A stretch of DNA of 64,000 nucleotides, from NCBI GenBank assembly GCA_029204225.1, contig CM055093.1:1659155-1723154 (forward strand). The letters run 5' to 3'. Shown piece by piece: positions 48,238-59,329 of this stretch; position 1 is the first letter of the stretch; every line of letters starts with the position of its first letter. The notes under the pieces were generated by a model. It worked only from the letters and a program-made list of their open reading frames with translations. It was not told the DNA's origin and searched no databases. The stretch comes from Diphasiastrum complanatum (taxonomy: Eukaryota > Streptophyta > Lycopodiopsida > Lycopodiales > Lycopodiaceae). The position numbers were made by a program, and so were the translations under genes.

Positions 48238-50343
48238 TGTTGGGGGTATTCCCAACAAAGTGTAAATAAATAAAATGTGTTGCGAGGGCATGGCATCCTA
48301 CGCGTATAAGCCCATGGCCCAATGAGCATGCAAGCCAAAGTGTAAATAAAATAAAATAGACTTGGGCCTTTGTAATTAAAATAAAACTTGAGGTCCAAAG
48401 TCAATTTTAAACTTAGGGTTTACTTTTTAGAGTTGGGTCCAATTTTGGACTCACATGAATCTTGTGATTTCCAATGTACACCAACAAGATCGACAACCAA
48501 GGTCACAAACCCAAAGTCAACAATGACAAGGCTAAGAAGACAGATGGACAATCCAAAGCGACTCGATCAAAAGAAGTATCCTAGTCATGATGAAGATCGT
48601 TCAGAAAAGGGAAACACAAGCATTGGAAAATCAGTCTCCTTCTTCAACCAACCTCTTGCCATACTTCCGCAGCCCATTCTCATGTTTACCGTCCACACCA
48701 TCTACCATTGTCACCACCACCCTTCCTTCCATCTGTTTGTTTATCATCAGTTTACTGTTCTTCTGAGAAATTCTCAGTTTTTGATAGTCTTACTGAAGCA
48801 GCTGATAGATCATTGCAAGTGTCTTGCGGAGACCAACTACCACCTATCTTGGTTGTTCAGTCGAAAAAGACTTACAAAATCAAGCAAAGCAGCCAGAACA
48901 AATAAAGATAAACTAAGCAAAGAAGCTGAGGAGGAAAGGACAAAACTTAAGCAACAGATGAGGCAGATCAATCTTGATCAAAAGAAACTCTCTGGAGTAA
49001 TGATAGTTGAATCCCCTCTTATGAAACCCAAAGAGATCCAAAAGTAATGGATCAAAAGGAAGAGCTGCAGAAAAAGAAAGATGAAGACAACCATGAACCT
49101 GCAAATGAAGCAAGCTCCTCACCCAACAAGTGGTGGTCAAAGCTCGACATTGCAAGGGCCCAAGGCTGCAATTGTAGAACTATCAGTTCCTTCACCTTGT
49201 CACCAAGCCTTCATCATGTTTCCTCACCGTTACCAAACCGTCCATCCAAAACTGTTCCTACCACCAATTTTTGATGAATCCATCCCCTTGAGACTGACAA
49301 CCAAAGTTTGTGCAACCTGCAGATCAAAGGTTTTCCTTGAGACTGGAACTTCAACTGAGAGAAGAACCATGGAAACACCCAGAGGCAAATGGAGGATACA
49401 GACCTCCCAGAAGATAGAATCTGCCAAGAAACCAAAGATGAAACCGTCAATGGTAGATACAAGTGACAAAACAAAGAGACACATGGAAAGCACTCGATCA
49501 TGCAAGTTGTGAAGCTGCTGAGAGCTCTCCAATTTTGAGAATGTCAACCAATTGCAGCAATAAGACATTCTGGTTAAACTGCGACAATTCGTGAAAGACA
49601 GTTTTTGTGATAAAGACTGGCGACAATAAGAACTTGATTTTATGTAAGCGAACGAGGATCTACGCTTTTCCAAGTGACGATCGAAGATGCCAATGCAAAG
49701 CGGAGCGACATTGTCCAATATGAGTTGTAGTGAGTCCTGCAACACATTAGGGGTGGGATGATGTTGGCTGATTCTGACGAATCTCCAAGATACTTGGACA
49801 GAGCAACTCAAGAGCACCTCTCACCTTAGACCGAGGAGGTCTCTGAGAAGACGAGACTAATGAAGACTGAGAGCTGAGTATGAGAGCCGAGGAATACTAC
49901 TTAGTAACGACAAGTAAGAACTGTGTAAGCCTCGTGGTGAATCCCGAAATATGGAATGACCATGTAGGAACTAGTATTTCTCAACAAATGTAATAAATGC
50001 AAGTAGACCCCTCTTAAAAAAAGTAGAGTGAGCCACCTTTTGATGGTGACCTCTAGTGGAGAGCATTATTCCACTTGTAATTTGTAAAATGTTGAAATTC
50101 TACTAGGATGCCACCTAAGGAGCTCTCCTGCGTATTTAAGGGACTCCCTCTTTGTGAAGAGGAGCTTTTTGTGAATTGTATCAACTCCATGCTGAAATGA
50201 GAAGAGCCTTCACAAGTTTGGTGCATTCATTGAGCTCCTTGATCATGTTTGTTTCTTGAGTGATGCATTTATGATCTTGTCCTTCCCTCCTTTTGTGTGT
50301 GGTTGTGGACTGTAGAGTGGATTAGTGTTGTACTATACCAACA
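48238..50343 (+). repeat. Possible long gypsy LTR (2.1 kb)
   Basis: Starts TGTTGGGGGTATTCCCAACA, a near-perfect palindrome, and ends ACTATACCAACA, so the ends are TGTTGG...CCAACA inverted repeats. A TATA-like GCGTATTTAAGG lies near 50130. It is placed where the 3' LTR of the gypsy element (integrase 43056, extra ORF 45002) would be. There is no second copy and no clear purine tract. Lys-rich ORFs inside (48388-49047 and 49047-49512) have no motifs I can name. The call is tentative. Confidence 0.35.
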
Positions 50344-50674
50344 TGGTTAATATAGATTTTATAGTAAATAATGTCGTTTCCATAGAGGACAGCGTTAGAA
50401 AGTTATGTTTTTGGTACAATTATGGCAAGTGGTTTCGAGTGTTATTCTGGTTGTCGACAGACATTAAAAAGTAGCCAGTATTACTTATGTTTGGGATGGG
50501 TAATGTTAATAAATTCAGAACAACAATCTGGCCTCTATCGAATCGAATGAAGCGCATTCTACAGATGAGATGTTATCAGAGTAGTACAGCAATACTACAC
50601 TATGGTTGATTAATGTGTCAACAGAGAATCAAGAATTGTTCGATGTATTCGTGGCTGTGCAGACAATTAATTAA
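50344..50674. other. No gene recognised
   Basis: About 330 bp between the possible LTR and the unidentified ORF on the minus strand. Nothing supported. Confidence 0.4.
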
Positions 50675-51221
50675 TCACGTTCGCGAACTGTTTGTGTGGA
50701 AGGACTTGTGGACTCCTGTCAGCCATTCTTGATCGACCCATGCTTGGAATCGGCGCGTCCAGGGATCTCCAAGGAATGCAGCTCGGTAATATACACGAGC
50801 AACTAGCAGCTGATCTTTGACTTTGTCGGAAGCTAGCGCCTTATTAGGATCAAAGAATATTGAGGGAAGAAAAGTGTCCCATGTTGTTTCAATGCCCATT
50901 AAATGTTCTAAGCCCCGGGCGTAAGTGGCTGCCGCGCGGACTGTTGGATTAGGGCAGTTGATATATTGATTTGCGAACGTGGTGAGAGCCCTTTTGGCAT
51001 TTACATCCGTAGTTCACCAATATTCTGATGGTATGATCGGCCAATTAAAATTTTGCAATGTGATCTTGTCCAAAGAGGTGCCGCATTCCGCCAATTTGGA
51101 TCGTCGTGTACATGGCAGGAAGTGCGCGTTCACCCGTAATTGTTGTGGACTTGTCACGTAGGCCCTGATGGCCGCAGGGTCTCTTTTGGGTGCCAGTGTC
51201 TTTAGAGGATGAGGAGGCCAT
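50675..51221 (-). pseudogene. Unidentified 180-codon ORF with TATA box
   Basis: The ATG at 51221 gives MASSSSKDTGTQKR. A one-base shift then leads into a frame that runs DPAAIRAYVTSPQQLRVNAH, CGTSLDKITLQNFNWPIIP, a TGA after SEYW, then TTDVNAKRALTTFANQYINC, TVRAAATYARGLEHLMGIET, FLPSIFFDPNKALASDKVKD and LLVARVYYRAAFLGDPWTRR, with a stop near 50675. The residue pattern (conserved-looking Trp, Pro and Gly, amphipathic helices) suggests a folded domain of about 170 residues. I recognise no family. Its leader and ATG-GCC start are like those of the gypsy extra ORFs, so it may be another of these, or a captured sequence. It lies beside a Helitron remnant on the same strand. Confidence 0.45.
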
Positions 51222-51472
51222 GTTAGCAGTGATGATTAGAGGTCGAAAAAAGTAGGAAAAATGGTGGAAAAGGTAAAAAGGTGTGGAAACGACAAAAACT
51301 ATGAATTACGAGTGTTGGATGACAAGTATTGTAGTTCAGAGCGCAGATCGGTGTTCAGTATGAGCATATGATAGCTGGTAGGAAGTTTGTCACAAACATA
51401 GAACTTGGTAATTTTAGTGTAAATTTTGGCAGAGCTTCGCTAGCAAAGGTGACAAATGACTTGAATTCAGCC

Positions 51473-51482
51473 CTTATATAAC
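51473..51482 (-). promoter_or_regulatory. TATA box upstream of the 51221 ORF
   Basis: The minus strand reads CTGTTATATAAGGGCTG, a strong TATA match about 255 bp before the ATG. A transcript from here would have a leader of about 225 nt ending CACTGCTAACATGG, a good plant start context. Confidence 0.5.
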
Positions 51483-51598
51483 AGAATTTAGAATGCGTAT
51501 TAGGTAAAATCCACTTTCCCTTGCTCAGTTCCACCCAAATTTTGGCAGGTCAGGGAAGTCTGCGAGAGTTCAGAATGGTGCATTCACATGGAGTAGAG

Positions 51599-52594
51599 TT
51601 AGATACCCGCCTTCTGGTGTAGGATATTCCTCCACCTATATGAAACATACCCCTTCACCACCGATGTTTCATCAATGAAATTCCTTGGGTAGTTCTTTGA
51701 GCATTTTCCATCCTCATCTGGAAAGGATGTTCCGCATGGACTATGCATCATAGATTTTGTCACTATCTCACACAACTCCAGATCTTCCTCCTTCACAGGA
51801 ATCTCTGCACACACAATACTATCGTAATCTCCAACCGTGATGGGTTTGCTTCGCTCCTCCAATATAATCAAAAGGTGGGCATGAGGCAATCCTCTCTTCT
51901 GGAATTCCACGACATGCAACCTCCCTATAATGTGCCCAGAAATACCATCATTCTTCAATAGTTTGATCAAATGTTGAAGCTTCATGCTAAAAACCCTCAA
52001 TACCAAATCAGACCTATGCAGTAAAACTATCGAACGGTGACAGCTTTGTGACTACCCTCTAAATGCTCTTCAAAAGCATCAAAAAGTGCACCATTATGGA
52101 CATCATCATCGGCACGTGCGTCATCTCTGACATGCACATGTGGGATTCCTGGATACTACCCATCGGTACCAAATGGAAATAACAGTAGAAAATGCAATGC
52201 ATCATATGATGAATGATGTTGTGTAATGAACTGCAAACCCACGCATTCCGTCACTTGGGGTCTTGTCTAAAGGCAGAAGCACCGCAATCTCATTGCTCGT
52301 GGGAGCATTGAATTGCCTGCTCACTCTACTCTGCGAACAACCTGATACTATGCGAAGATGAATATCCTTTGTGACATTCTCCCGCATGATCTATGCAACG
52401 TTTTAAGAACGTTGCGCAAATAAACTCACATCCACCATCATGCTCTACAAGACAGAGAGAACATCACGCCTAAGCTTGGGGTTCAGAGATAATCTCTGAT
52501 TCACCTGCAAATCATCACCATCCATGAAGTAAATCTGTGAAAAGGAAGGCCTACCTGATGGCAACAAACCACCAATGTGATGGTACAACTGCCC
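51599..52594 (-). pseudogene. Helitron Rep/helicase, HUH portion
   Basis: Minus strand. From 52594: GQLYHHIGGLLPSGRPSFSQ, IYFMDGDDLQVNQRLSLNP, a TAG, then VTKDIHLRIVSG, FNAPTSNEIAVLLP (52387-52202). After a decayed stretch: FSMKLQHLIKLLKNDGISGH and VVEFQKRGLPHAHLLIILEE, which carries the HxH (HAH, 51875-51883) of the Rep HUH nuclease, then SPCGTSFPDEDGKCSKNYPR and VKGYVSYRW. This is the Helitron_like_N layout of plant Helitrons, which replicate by rolling circle. The copy stops at about 51599 before the Rep tyrosines and the helicase. Several frame shifts make it dead. Its upstream part lies beyond the inserted element C at 57140. Confidence 0.92.
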
Positions 52595-52599
52595 AAACA

Positions 52600-53300
52600 T
52601 GTGAAAGTACTATTCTTTAGGACCATAAATGGATCTACAAAAGATCCACAAGAGTGATTGGATGCCTGCTTAACAATCTATCAAAAGCCTAGACACAAAA
52701 AAGTTGATCTAGATTGGCAGTTTGACAAATAACAAGCATTAACAATCAAAAGCATTGATCAACATTGAAATCCGAGCCCACACGTGTGTACTAAAGGCTG
52801 TAGTACGGCCTTCAACCTGAGAAACAAGTAGAAATTGATTTGGTTTCATTTGGATCACAAAAACTCATTGTACATGGTGAACTAGCTTGAGATTGCCAAT
52901 GAGCTCCAAAAATTTTCTATCTTCTCACTATGGAGAGAGGGAATACATAGCAAATTCGACTTCCTTCTTGAAGTTAGGTGGATTTCCAGCATGTAATAAG
53001 GAAGTTAACTCACTCTCCTTGACCTAAAATGAAACCCTAGTCTATTTCCTAGAGTTATGCTTGGTAGGTAGCTAGTTGGTCAAATTTTCACCTTAAACTT
53101 AGGTGTAGGTCCTATAAAGTAGGGATGACCACCAAATAGACATGACCAACTCTCTTGACTTGAACTAACCTACATTAGGATGGGTTTCCCATGTGGCATC
53201 ATGGCCTCACATGTGTGGGACCCACTTGTGTACACAATTTACACTATTCTACATGGTTTTTGATCAAGCTAGATTTGCCAATTTTTGGCAATTCTCCACA
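52600..53300 (-). repeat. 3' LTR of element C (701 bp)
   Basis: TGTGAAAGTACTATTC to GGCAATTCTCCACA in plus-strand view. It contains CCCACACGTGTGTAC at 52778. Differences from the other LTR lie near 52612, 52739, 52790, 52867, 52931, 53163, 53203 and 53262. Confidence 0.95.
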
Positions 53301-53329
53301 CTCCTCCTCAAATTTAGCTTGATCTATTT

Positions 53330-55627
53330 ACAACTCTCTTGATAGATGAATGAAAGCTTTAAGAAGTGTCTAAAAAATCCAGCTACAAACAAGGAACTTT
53401 TGAGACTCCAATAGAGAATGATGTCCATGAAGGATCTTTCACCACCTCTTAAAGGATCCCTTACAAGATGTTCCACAAATGTGTCTATATACATGTAGCA
53501 CACTTCAGAAACTATACATCATGCCAAGCCATGGATTCCAAGGCATTTTGTGCACTTGAAGATACATCAATTAAACTATTAAGTGCATACATAGTGTTGC
53601 CAAAGACAACTTGCCTTGCTTGATCCATATGATTGAGCCTTGATGGCTCCATCTTGATACTCAAGATTCTTCTTGGAGTCCTCGGGTCTTGAGCTTGATC
53701 CTCCACTTGACTTTACTCCAAAACATCAATGAATTGAATAAGGTGGTGACCCAAAGGTTCTTCTTCAAGTTTACAAATCTTCCACTCTTGAAAGATCACA
53801 TTTCCACCATTGACAGATTCTTTGGTGGAAAACAAGTAGATTCTACAATCTCTACTTGAAGAGCAAAACACTACCATTATTCCTATCATTGAAATAGGAT
53901 AATATTTGGTCCTTACATTGGAATGATCATGCACAAAGCATGTGGACACAAAGATTTCCAAAGAAAATGATGTTTCATCTTTTATGACTCTATTCAAACT
54001 ACTACAAAAATAGTTATCCAATGAAATTGCTTTATCAACAACAAATGTAGATTTCAAAGCATCCCATTTCATTGTCTTGTCATACAAAGTAATAAACACC
54101 ATGAATCTTAAAGGTAAGAAACAAGTCACTTCATGTCTACTACTACTTTCCAAAAAATATTCAAAGATAGTAGACTCTCCAATGCACACTTGAATAGACA
54201 ATTTGCATGCAATTTGATGACTTGGCCATTGTCATTGAGGACTCCCTTGGAACTCTCATGCTTTGAGGCTGATCCTCAAGATATCTCTCCTTTTGATGCT
54301 CTTCCTCAATGCAAGCAAGATGACACTTTTCCAAGATCTCCTCTTGAGTGATCTCCTCCTTTGCCAAGCTCATTCTTTCAAAAGCAACACTAGCTTCCAA
54401 CTTAAAAAATCTTCCATGTTTAAGTCCCTTTGCAATGCAAACATCATTCTTCAAGATGAAGCAAACACCATGCTTAAAGTGGACATCCAAACCACTTTCT
54501 AAGAGTAGACCAACACTAAGCATATTCTTGGTGATTGATGGTACATAAAGGACATTTTCTAGATCCATGCATTTTGAGGATTCTAGACACAAAGAGATGG
54601 TACCAACACCGTCTATCCTTCACTCTTCATCATTTGCAGTAAAGACAAACTTTTTAGAAGCATTGAAAGAGTGTAAGGTTGAGAAAAAATCCTTTTCACA
54701 AGACATGTGGGAGCTAGCCCCACTGCGATCCACCAATTGTCTCTTGAATTGCTATTGCTTGTTGGTGAGGATGTAGATGCCATCAAAAATACATCTACTT
54801 CATCCTCCTCCTCCTCCTTTGCAAGGTTTCCTTGTTTGTCCTCCTCCACTTGTGCTCTTAGCCTCTTGTAGCATTCAGATGCATAATGCCCCTTCTTTCC
54901 ACAAAAGAAGCATTTCAGCTTTGACTTGTCCTTTGAACTTGATGCATCATCCTCTTCTTTGGCCTCCTTTGGATGCTTCTTCTTTCCGTTGGTCTTCTTT
55001 TTGCCCTTGAATGAAAAATTGGCTTTCTCATCACCATCCTGCAAAGACAAGGAACTCATCCTAGATTTTGCATGGAGCATCCTACACTCTTCAGCCACTA
55101 ATACACTGTGAAGTCCTTCTATAGTTGGCAAAGTGTCTTGGATGGCAAAACTTTGGACCAAATTTGCAAAGTCATCTCCTAGACCATTAAGAACAATTTG
55201 TACAAGCTCTCCATCATGAATCTTCTCTCCAATGGAAGCCAAATCTCTATTTAGAGACTTGATTCTGAGTACATAATCTTGTGCACTCTCCTCACTTCTC
55301 TTCATGCTTTGCAAAATCTGATTTCTAAGCATGAGTACTCTTGAAGTGTTACTAGATTCATAGATTGATTTTAAAGACTCCCAAGCCTCTTTAGCACTAG
55401 TACATGCTGATACTTCTCTCAACAAATCATTGCTCACATTCATCTTCACACAATGAAGTGCAAGCCTAGATCTCTTCTTGTATCTAGCTAACTCCTGTGC
55501 ACCTAGAGGTTCATCTTCATCTTCAATCAAGAACTCATGAAGGTCTGGGAGCACCAAGAGTGACTCCATCCTGACCTTCCAAATAGCATAAACTAGCTTC
55601 TAGAAGGTATGCTCCAGCAGATCCCAT
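53330..55627 (-). pseudogene. Element C gag-pol, deleted and shifted
   Basis: The gag ATG is at 55627 (MGSAGAYLLEAS). A 20-base deletion relative to element A (the ERLNSTN codons) shifts the frame, after which gag is open from 55569 to about 54700: RMESLLVLPDLHEF, KMNVSNDLLREVSAC, LVQIVLNGLGDDFANL and a good knuckle CFFCGKKGHYASECYK. In the protease one base is lost exactly at the active site (WWIAVGLAPTC where WWIDSGASSHM is expected). A tail of the protease follows (LENVLYVPSITKNMLSVGLL). Integrase core is largely missing; a piece of the integrase-RT linker (STCFVHDHSNVRTKYYPISM ... EDQAQDPRTPRRILS) remains to 53512. RT is reduced to a trace near 53410-53460. It cannot encode its own replication machinery. 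Confidence 0.9.
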
Positions 55628-55650
55628 CTTACTAGTGACTTCTACAAACA

Positions 55651-55994
55651 AGAAATAGATTTGATTGACTTGAAACTCACAAAGGTCTCACACTTGCAGT
55701 TTTTCACTCAAATTTGATTTCTAATCCAACAAATGGACTTATAATCACAGTTCTATCACTCCCTCACAAAGCTGGAATGAAGATAAGATGAAGTGTAAAC
55801 TACTTTCAAACAAATCTTGCCAAGAAATGGATTTGATTGTCTCTAGAAACTCACTAAGGTCTCTCTCTTGTAGTTTTTCACTCAAATTAGATTTCTAATC
55901 CAACAAATGGACTTATAATCTCAGTTCTAGCACTCCCTCACAAAGTTGGAATGAAGATAAGATGATGTGAAATCTACTTACAATCAAATCTTGC
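55651..55994. repeat. 172-bp tandem duplication in the element C leader
   Basis: Two adjacent units (55651-55822 and 55823-55994) share TTTTTCACTCAAATT, CTAATCCAACAAATGG, TTCTA and CACTCCCTCACAAAG, with scattered differences. Element A has a single copy at 14447-14620. The duplication therefore arose in the C lineage. Confidence 0.88.
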
Positions 55995-56415
55995 CAATTT
56001 TGGCTATTTTTGGACAAAAAAATGACTTAATCTCTTCCTTCCTTCTTGGTGTACTTTCAAGACCTGTTTTTAACTTTAATAGGACTTGAACTCAGCCTAG
56101 ATTAATTAGATTCCATGGAACAAATTCAAATCTAATCAATGGCAAAAGATCTTGGTAGATTATCCTAGGATCTCCACCAAAAATTACACCAACAGCTCAC
56201 AAATTGAATTTTTTTTGGATCAAATGAATACCATGCATTAAATGCAGGTTCAGAGGTTCCCACACATGTGGAAAGTACGGATTTGGACCCCTACCAATTT
56301 TGGGATCAAATCTCCTCACCAAAATCAAGATTCTAGCTTGCCCTCTCAATACTAGTTTTTAGCACCAAAACTTGCTAAAAATGGATTTTCATTATATCAA
56401 TGGCTTATGCTCTTG

Positions 56416-56433
56416 TACTTGGCTCTGATACCA
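56416..56433 (-). promoter_or_regulatory. tRNA-iMet primer-binding site of element C
   Basis: The minus strand reads TGGTATCAGAGCCAAGTA, identical over 18 bases to the site of element A. Confidence 0.94.
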
Positions 56434-57134
56434 TGTGAAAGTACTGTACTTTAGGACCATAAATGGATCTACAAAAGATCCACAAGAGTGATTGGATGCC
56501 TGCTTAACAATCTATCAAAAGCCTAGACACAAAAAAGTTGATCTAGATTGGCAGTTTGACAAACAACAAGCATTAACAATCAAAAGCATTGATCAACATT
56601 GAAATCCGAGCCCACACGTGTGTAATAAAGTCTGTAGTACGGCCTTCAACCTGAGAAACAAGTAGAAATTGATTTGGTTTCATTTGGATCACAAAAACTC
56701 AATGTACATGGTGAACTAGCTTGAGATTGCCAATGAGCTCCAAAAATTTTCTATCTTCTCACTATGAAGAGAGGGAATACATAGCAAATTCGACTTCCTT
56801 CTTGAAGTTAGGTGGATTTCCAGCATGTAATAAGGAAGTTAACTCACTCTCCTTGACCTAAAATGAAACCCTAGTCTATTTCCTAGAGTTATGCTTGGTA
56901 GGTAGCTAGTTGGTCAAATTTTCACCTTAAACTTAGGTGTAGGTCCTATAAAGTAGGGATGACCACCAAATAGACATGACCAACTCTCTTGACTTGACCT
57001 AACCTACATTAGGATGGGTTTCCCATGTGGCATCATGTCCTCACATGTGTGGGACCCACTTGTGTACACAATTTACACTATTCTACATGGTTTTTTATCA
57101 AGCTAGATTTGCCAATTTTTGGCAATTCTCCACA
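56434..57134 (-). repeat. 5' LTR of element C (701 bp)
   Basis: Same length as the left copy. It carries CCCACACGTGTGTAA near 56611. It ends CTCCACA at 57134 and is followed by AGACA, the presumed target duplication. Confidence 0.95.
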
Positions 57135-57139
57135 AGACA

Positions 57140-57610
57140 CTTGAACCATGTATGCGCCGCCTATGGAGTTGGAGATGGATCTATTTAGATTCACCCCAAG
57201 AGATGCGAATGCCAATGAGTTATTGTAACCCCGAATGTTCTTCCTAAAATGAGCTCCCGAGTCATCATAGGACATGTACAAACGAAATAGCTCAGAAGGG
57301 GATGATGACATCAAAGGCAAACACACCTTGAAGCCTCCTCTTTGCTCTTCTCCTCTGCAATCTACTCTTCCTCTCCGACCTAGACTTCAACTCTGGCGTT
57401 CTATACATAGCATTGCCACGCACATGCTCTGGCGTGACGACCCCCCTTGAACTACCCACACCACGGACACTAACAGTCAATATGTGCTCGACGCTTTGCA
57501 AGTTTGAAACCAAACTTGCGGTCGAACATGTCAGCTCCTCAATGACACAAACTATAGGTGCAAGCGACAACACCCTACGCACTGCTTGTCGCTTCCTATT
57601 CAACCTCCTC
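57140..57610 (-). pseudogene. Helitron Rep/helicase, N-terminal portion
   Basis: Upstream part of the Helitron ORF on the minus strand. A basic segment (KSRSERKSRLQRRRAKRRL) from about 57610 is followed, after a frame shift near 57320, by HFRKNIRGYNNSLAFASLGV, NLNRSISNSIGGAYMVQVS, ending exactly at the element C insertion. The pattern FRxNIRxYNxxLAFxSxG is characteristic of the start of plant Helitron proteins. GQLYHHIGG on the far side of element C completes the expected continuation. Together they show one Helitron copy split by C. Confidence 0.9.
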
Positions 57611-59034
57611 CTTCCATACTAGCTCTCACCCTCCGGAGTGATGTATGAAGGGTTGCTTTACACACATTTGGGAGTGTCCATGTCATGGAATCACTCCCTC
57701 AAATGCAAAACACCTGCAAAAATTGGAACAAAAAAACATCAGATTTTATATTAAACATTGGGAAACAATCAAATACATCAAAAACTAACTTACGTAGGCT
57801 TTAAACTTGTATTAAGAGAGTGAGAGACAGATTAATGGTTCAGGGGTGAAGGTCATGTATAAGCAAATTAGGGTTTAAGAATTATGGGGTGCGATTTTAG
57901 GCCCTTTCATACACATAGTCTTTAGGCATTATGCATTACCATTAGGCTTTACGCATTAAGCTTCATGCATTACATTTTAGACAGTAGGCATTACGCATTA
58001 CGTTCTAGGCATCCGATTTTAGGCATTAGAATTAGATAAAGAATAGGCAAAACCATTCCAATGGATCTGCTATTTTTATTATCAATGCTAGTTTGTCAAA
58101 TCAACCAATTACACATTACATTCATTATTTTGAAATGTCCATGTTTTAGGTTATTATTATTCTTCCAATGGATTTGCTACTTACATATGATCAATTTTTG
58201 TGATCAAAGCTAGTTTGTCTAATCAAGCAATTACACATTATGTTCATTTTTTATAAATTTTCATGTTTTATATTGTTGTTATTTTATCAATGAAGATAAA
58301 ATAGAGTTCAAATCTCAACATCTATTTTTTATTTAACAATTGTACTTGGCAATCATGAGATTTTCCTAGAACAATAACACTGAAATGTAATTGTTTGAAA
58401 ATGACTTTCCTAAGGAAGGAGAAGAGGAGGAGAAGAAAAGAGAAGAGAAGCAAAGTGAGGGTTCTGGTATTGATGATACCTCTCTTTTATAGACTTTTGA
58501 TGGAGTGAAAATGGGAGGGAAAGTAAACATTTCAATTTTGAACTTTGTCAAACAAAACCATATACATTATATGGTACCTAATAGACTCATTTATCATGGT
58601 CAATTCTCCATCTTTATATTGATACAATTCTGTAAACAGGTTCTATGTTGCATATGGAAACCACTCCATATGCATGCATGAAGAGTTTTATGTCAAAATT
58701 TCTAATGGTTTATGGAAGCGAGAGAGATTTATTGATATACTCGATTCTTTATTTGCAATAAACCACATCTTTCCTATATTTTAAAGGAAATCACATGATT
58801 TTCTGAATGCAAAAGCCAGAGCACGAAAAACAATCCCAGGATACACTTCACCTCCGAAAGCCAAAAAAGAAACGTAACATCATCTGACATGGAATTTAGA
58901 TCTACCTATCTTCTCTTTCAGCTCATGATGTTGAGTCAAAGAATTTTAAATATGAATACGTTAAAGCAAAAACGGCATCCCATCCCTTGCCCTCGCTCCT
59001 CCTCACTCTCTCCCTCGTCAGAGAGTAATAATGA
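57611..59034. other. No gene; short repeats
   Basis: About 1.4 kb. Between 57918 and 58030, GCATTACGCATTA and variants (GCATTATGCATTA, CTTTACGCATTA) recur six or more times. From about 58058 to 58280 a block of about 105-115 bp beginning CCAATGGAT[CT]TGCTA and containing GCTAGTTTGTC and CAATTACACATTA is present twice in tandem, with clear divergence. A TATA-like CTTTTATAGAC is at about 58484. No coding region is supported. Confidence 0.55.
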
Positions 59035-59311
59035 CTTCTCTGGTCTTATCTAGGAATGGTATCTTGACATGTGTGAGTAATAACTCATTCACATGGAAGT
59101 CCAATCTATTTACAAAAAGTTTGACCAATTTGACCATTTTCAAGTCAATTTCACACTAGTGTAGATCAAGCTAAAACCAATCTAACTTAATAAAAATGAC
59201 TTATGTACATTCTTTCACACGTGGGAACAGACTCCACACGTGTGAGATCCTATCAAGCTCAAATTACTTGAGTTTTACAAGATACAACAAGTTGGAAGTG
59301 ATATTTTAACA
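59035..59311 (-). repeat. 5' part of a family D LTR, inverted
   Basis: The reverse complement aligns with 23057 to about 23345 of the family D LTR. The end TGTTAAAATATCACTTCC is at 59311, next to a minus-strand purine tract (GTGAGGAGGAG). The remaining LTR portion lies at 59865-60380 in the opposite orientation. Confidence 0.88.
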
Positions 59312-59329
59312 CTCCTCCTCACTTCTAAC

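Larger units (their letters stand above)
52600..57134 (-). mobile_element. Copia element C, internally deleted, inside Helitron
   Basis: 4535 bp, minus strand. Two LTRs of exactly 701 bp differ at about 10 sites (98.6% identical by my count). An iMet primer site follows the right LTR, and a purine tract (GAGGAGGAG) precedes the left LTR on the minus strand. The flanking 5-mers are AAACA (52595-52599) and AGACA (57135-57139), a target duplication with one mismatch. Helitron coding sequence resumes on the other side. Gag and parts of pol remain, but most of integrase and nearly all of RT and RNase H are gone. It belongs to the family group of element A. Confidence 0.95.

Noticed and set aside
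48388-49512. Lys-rich plus-strand ORFs of 219 and 143 codons as genes
   Set aside because: Overlapping frames without recognisable domains, lying inside a possible LTR; not enough to call a protein.
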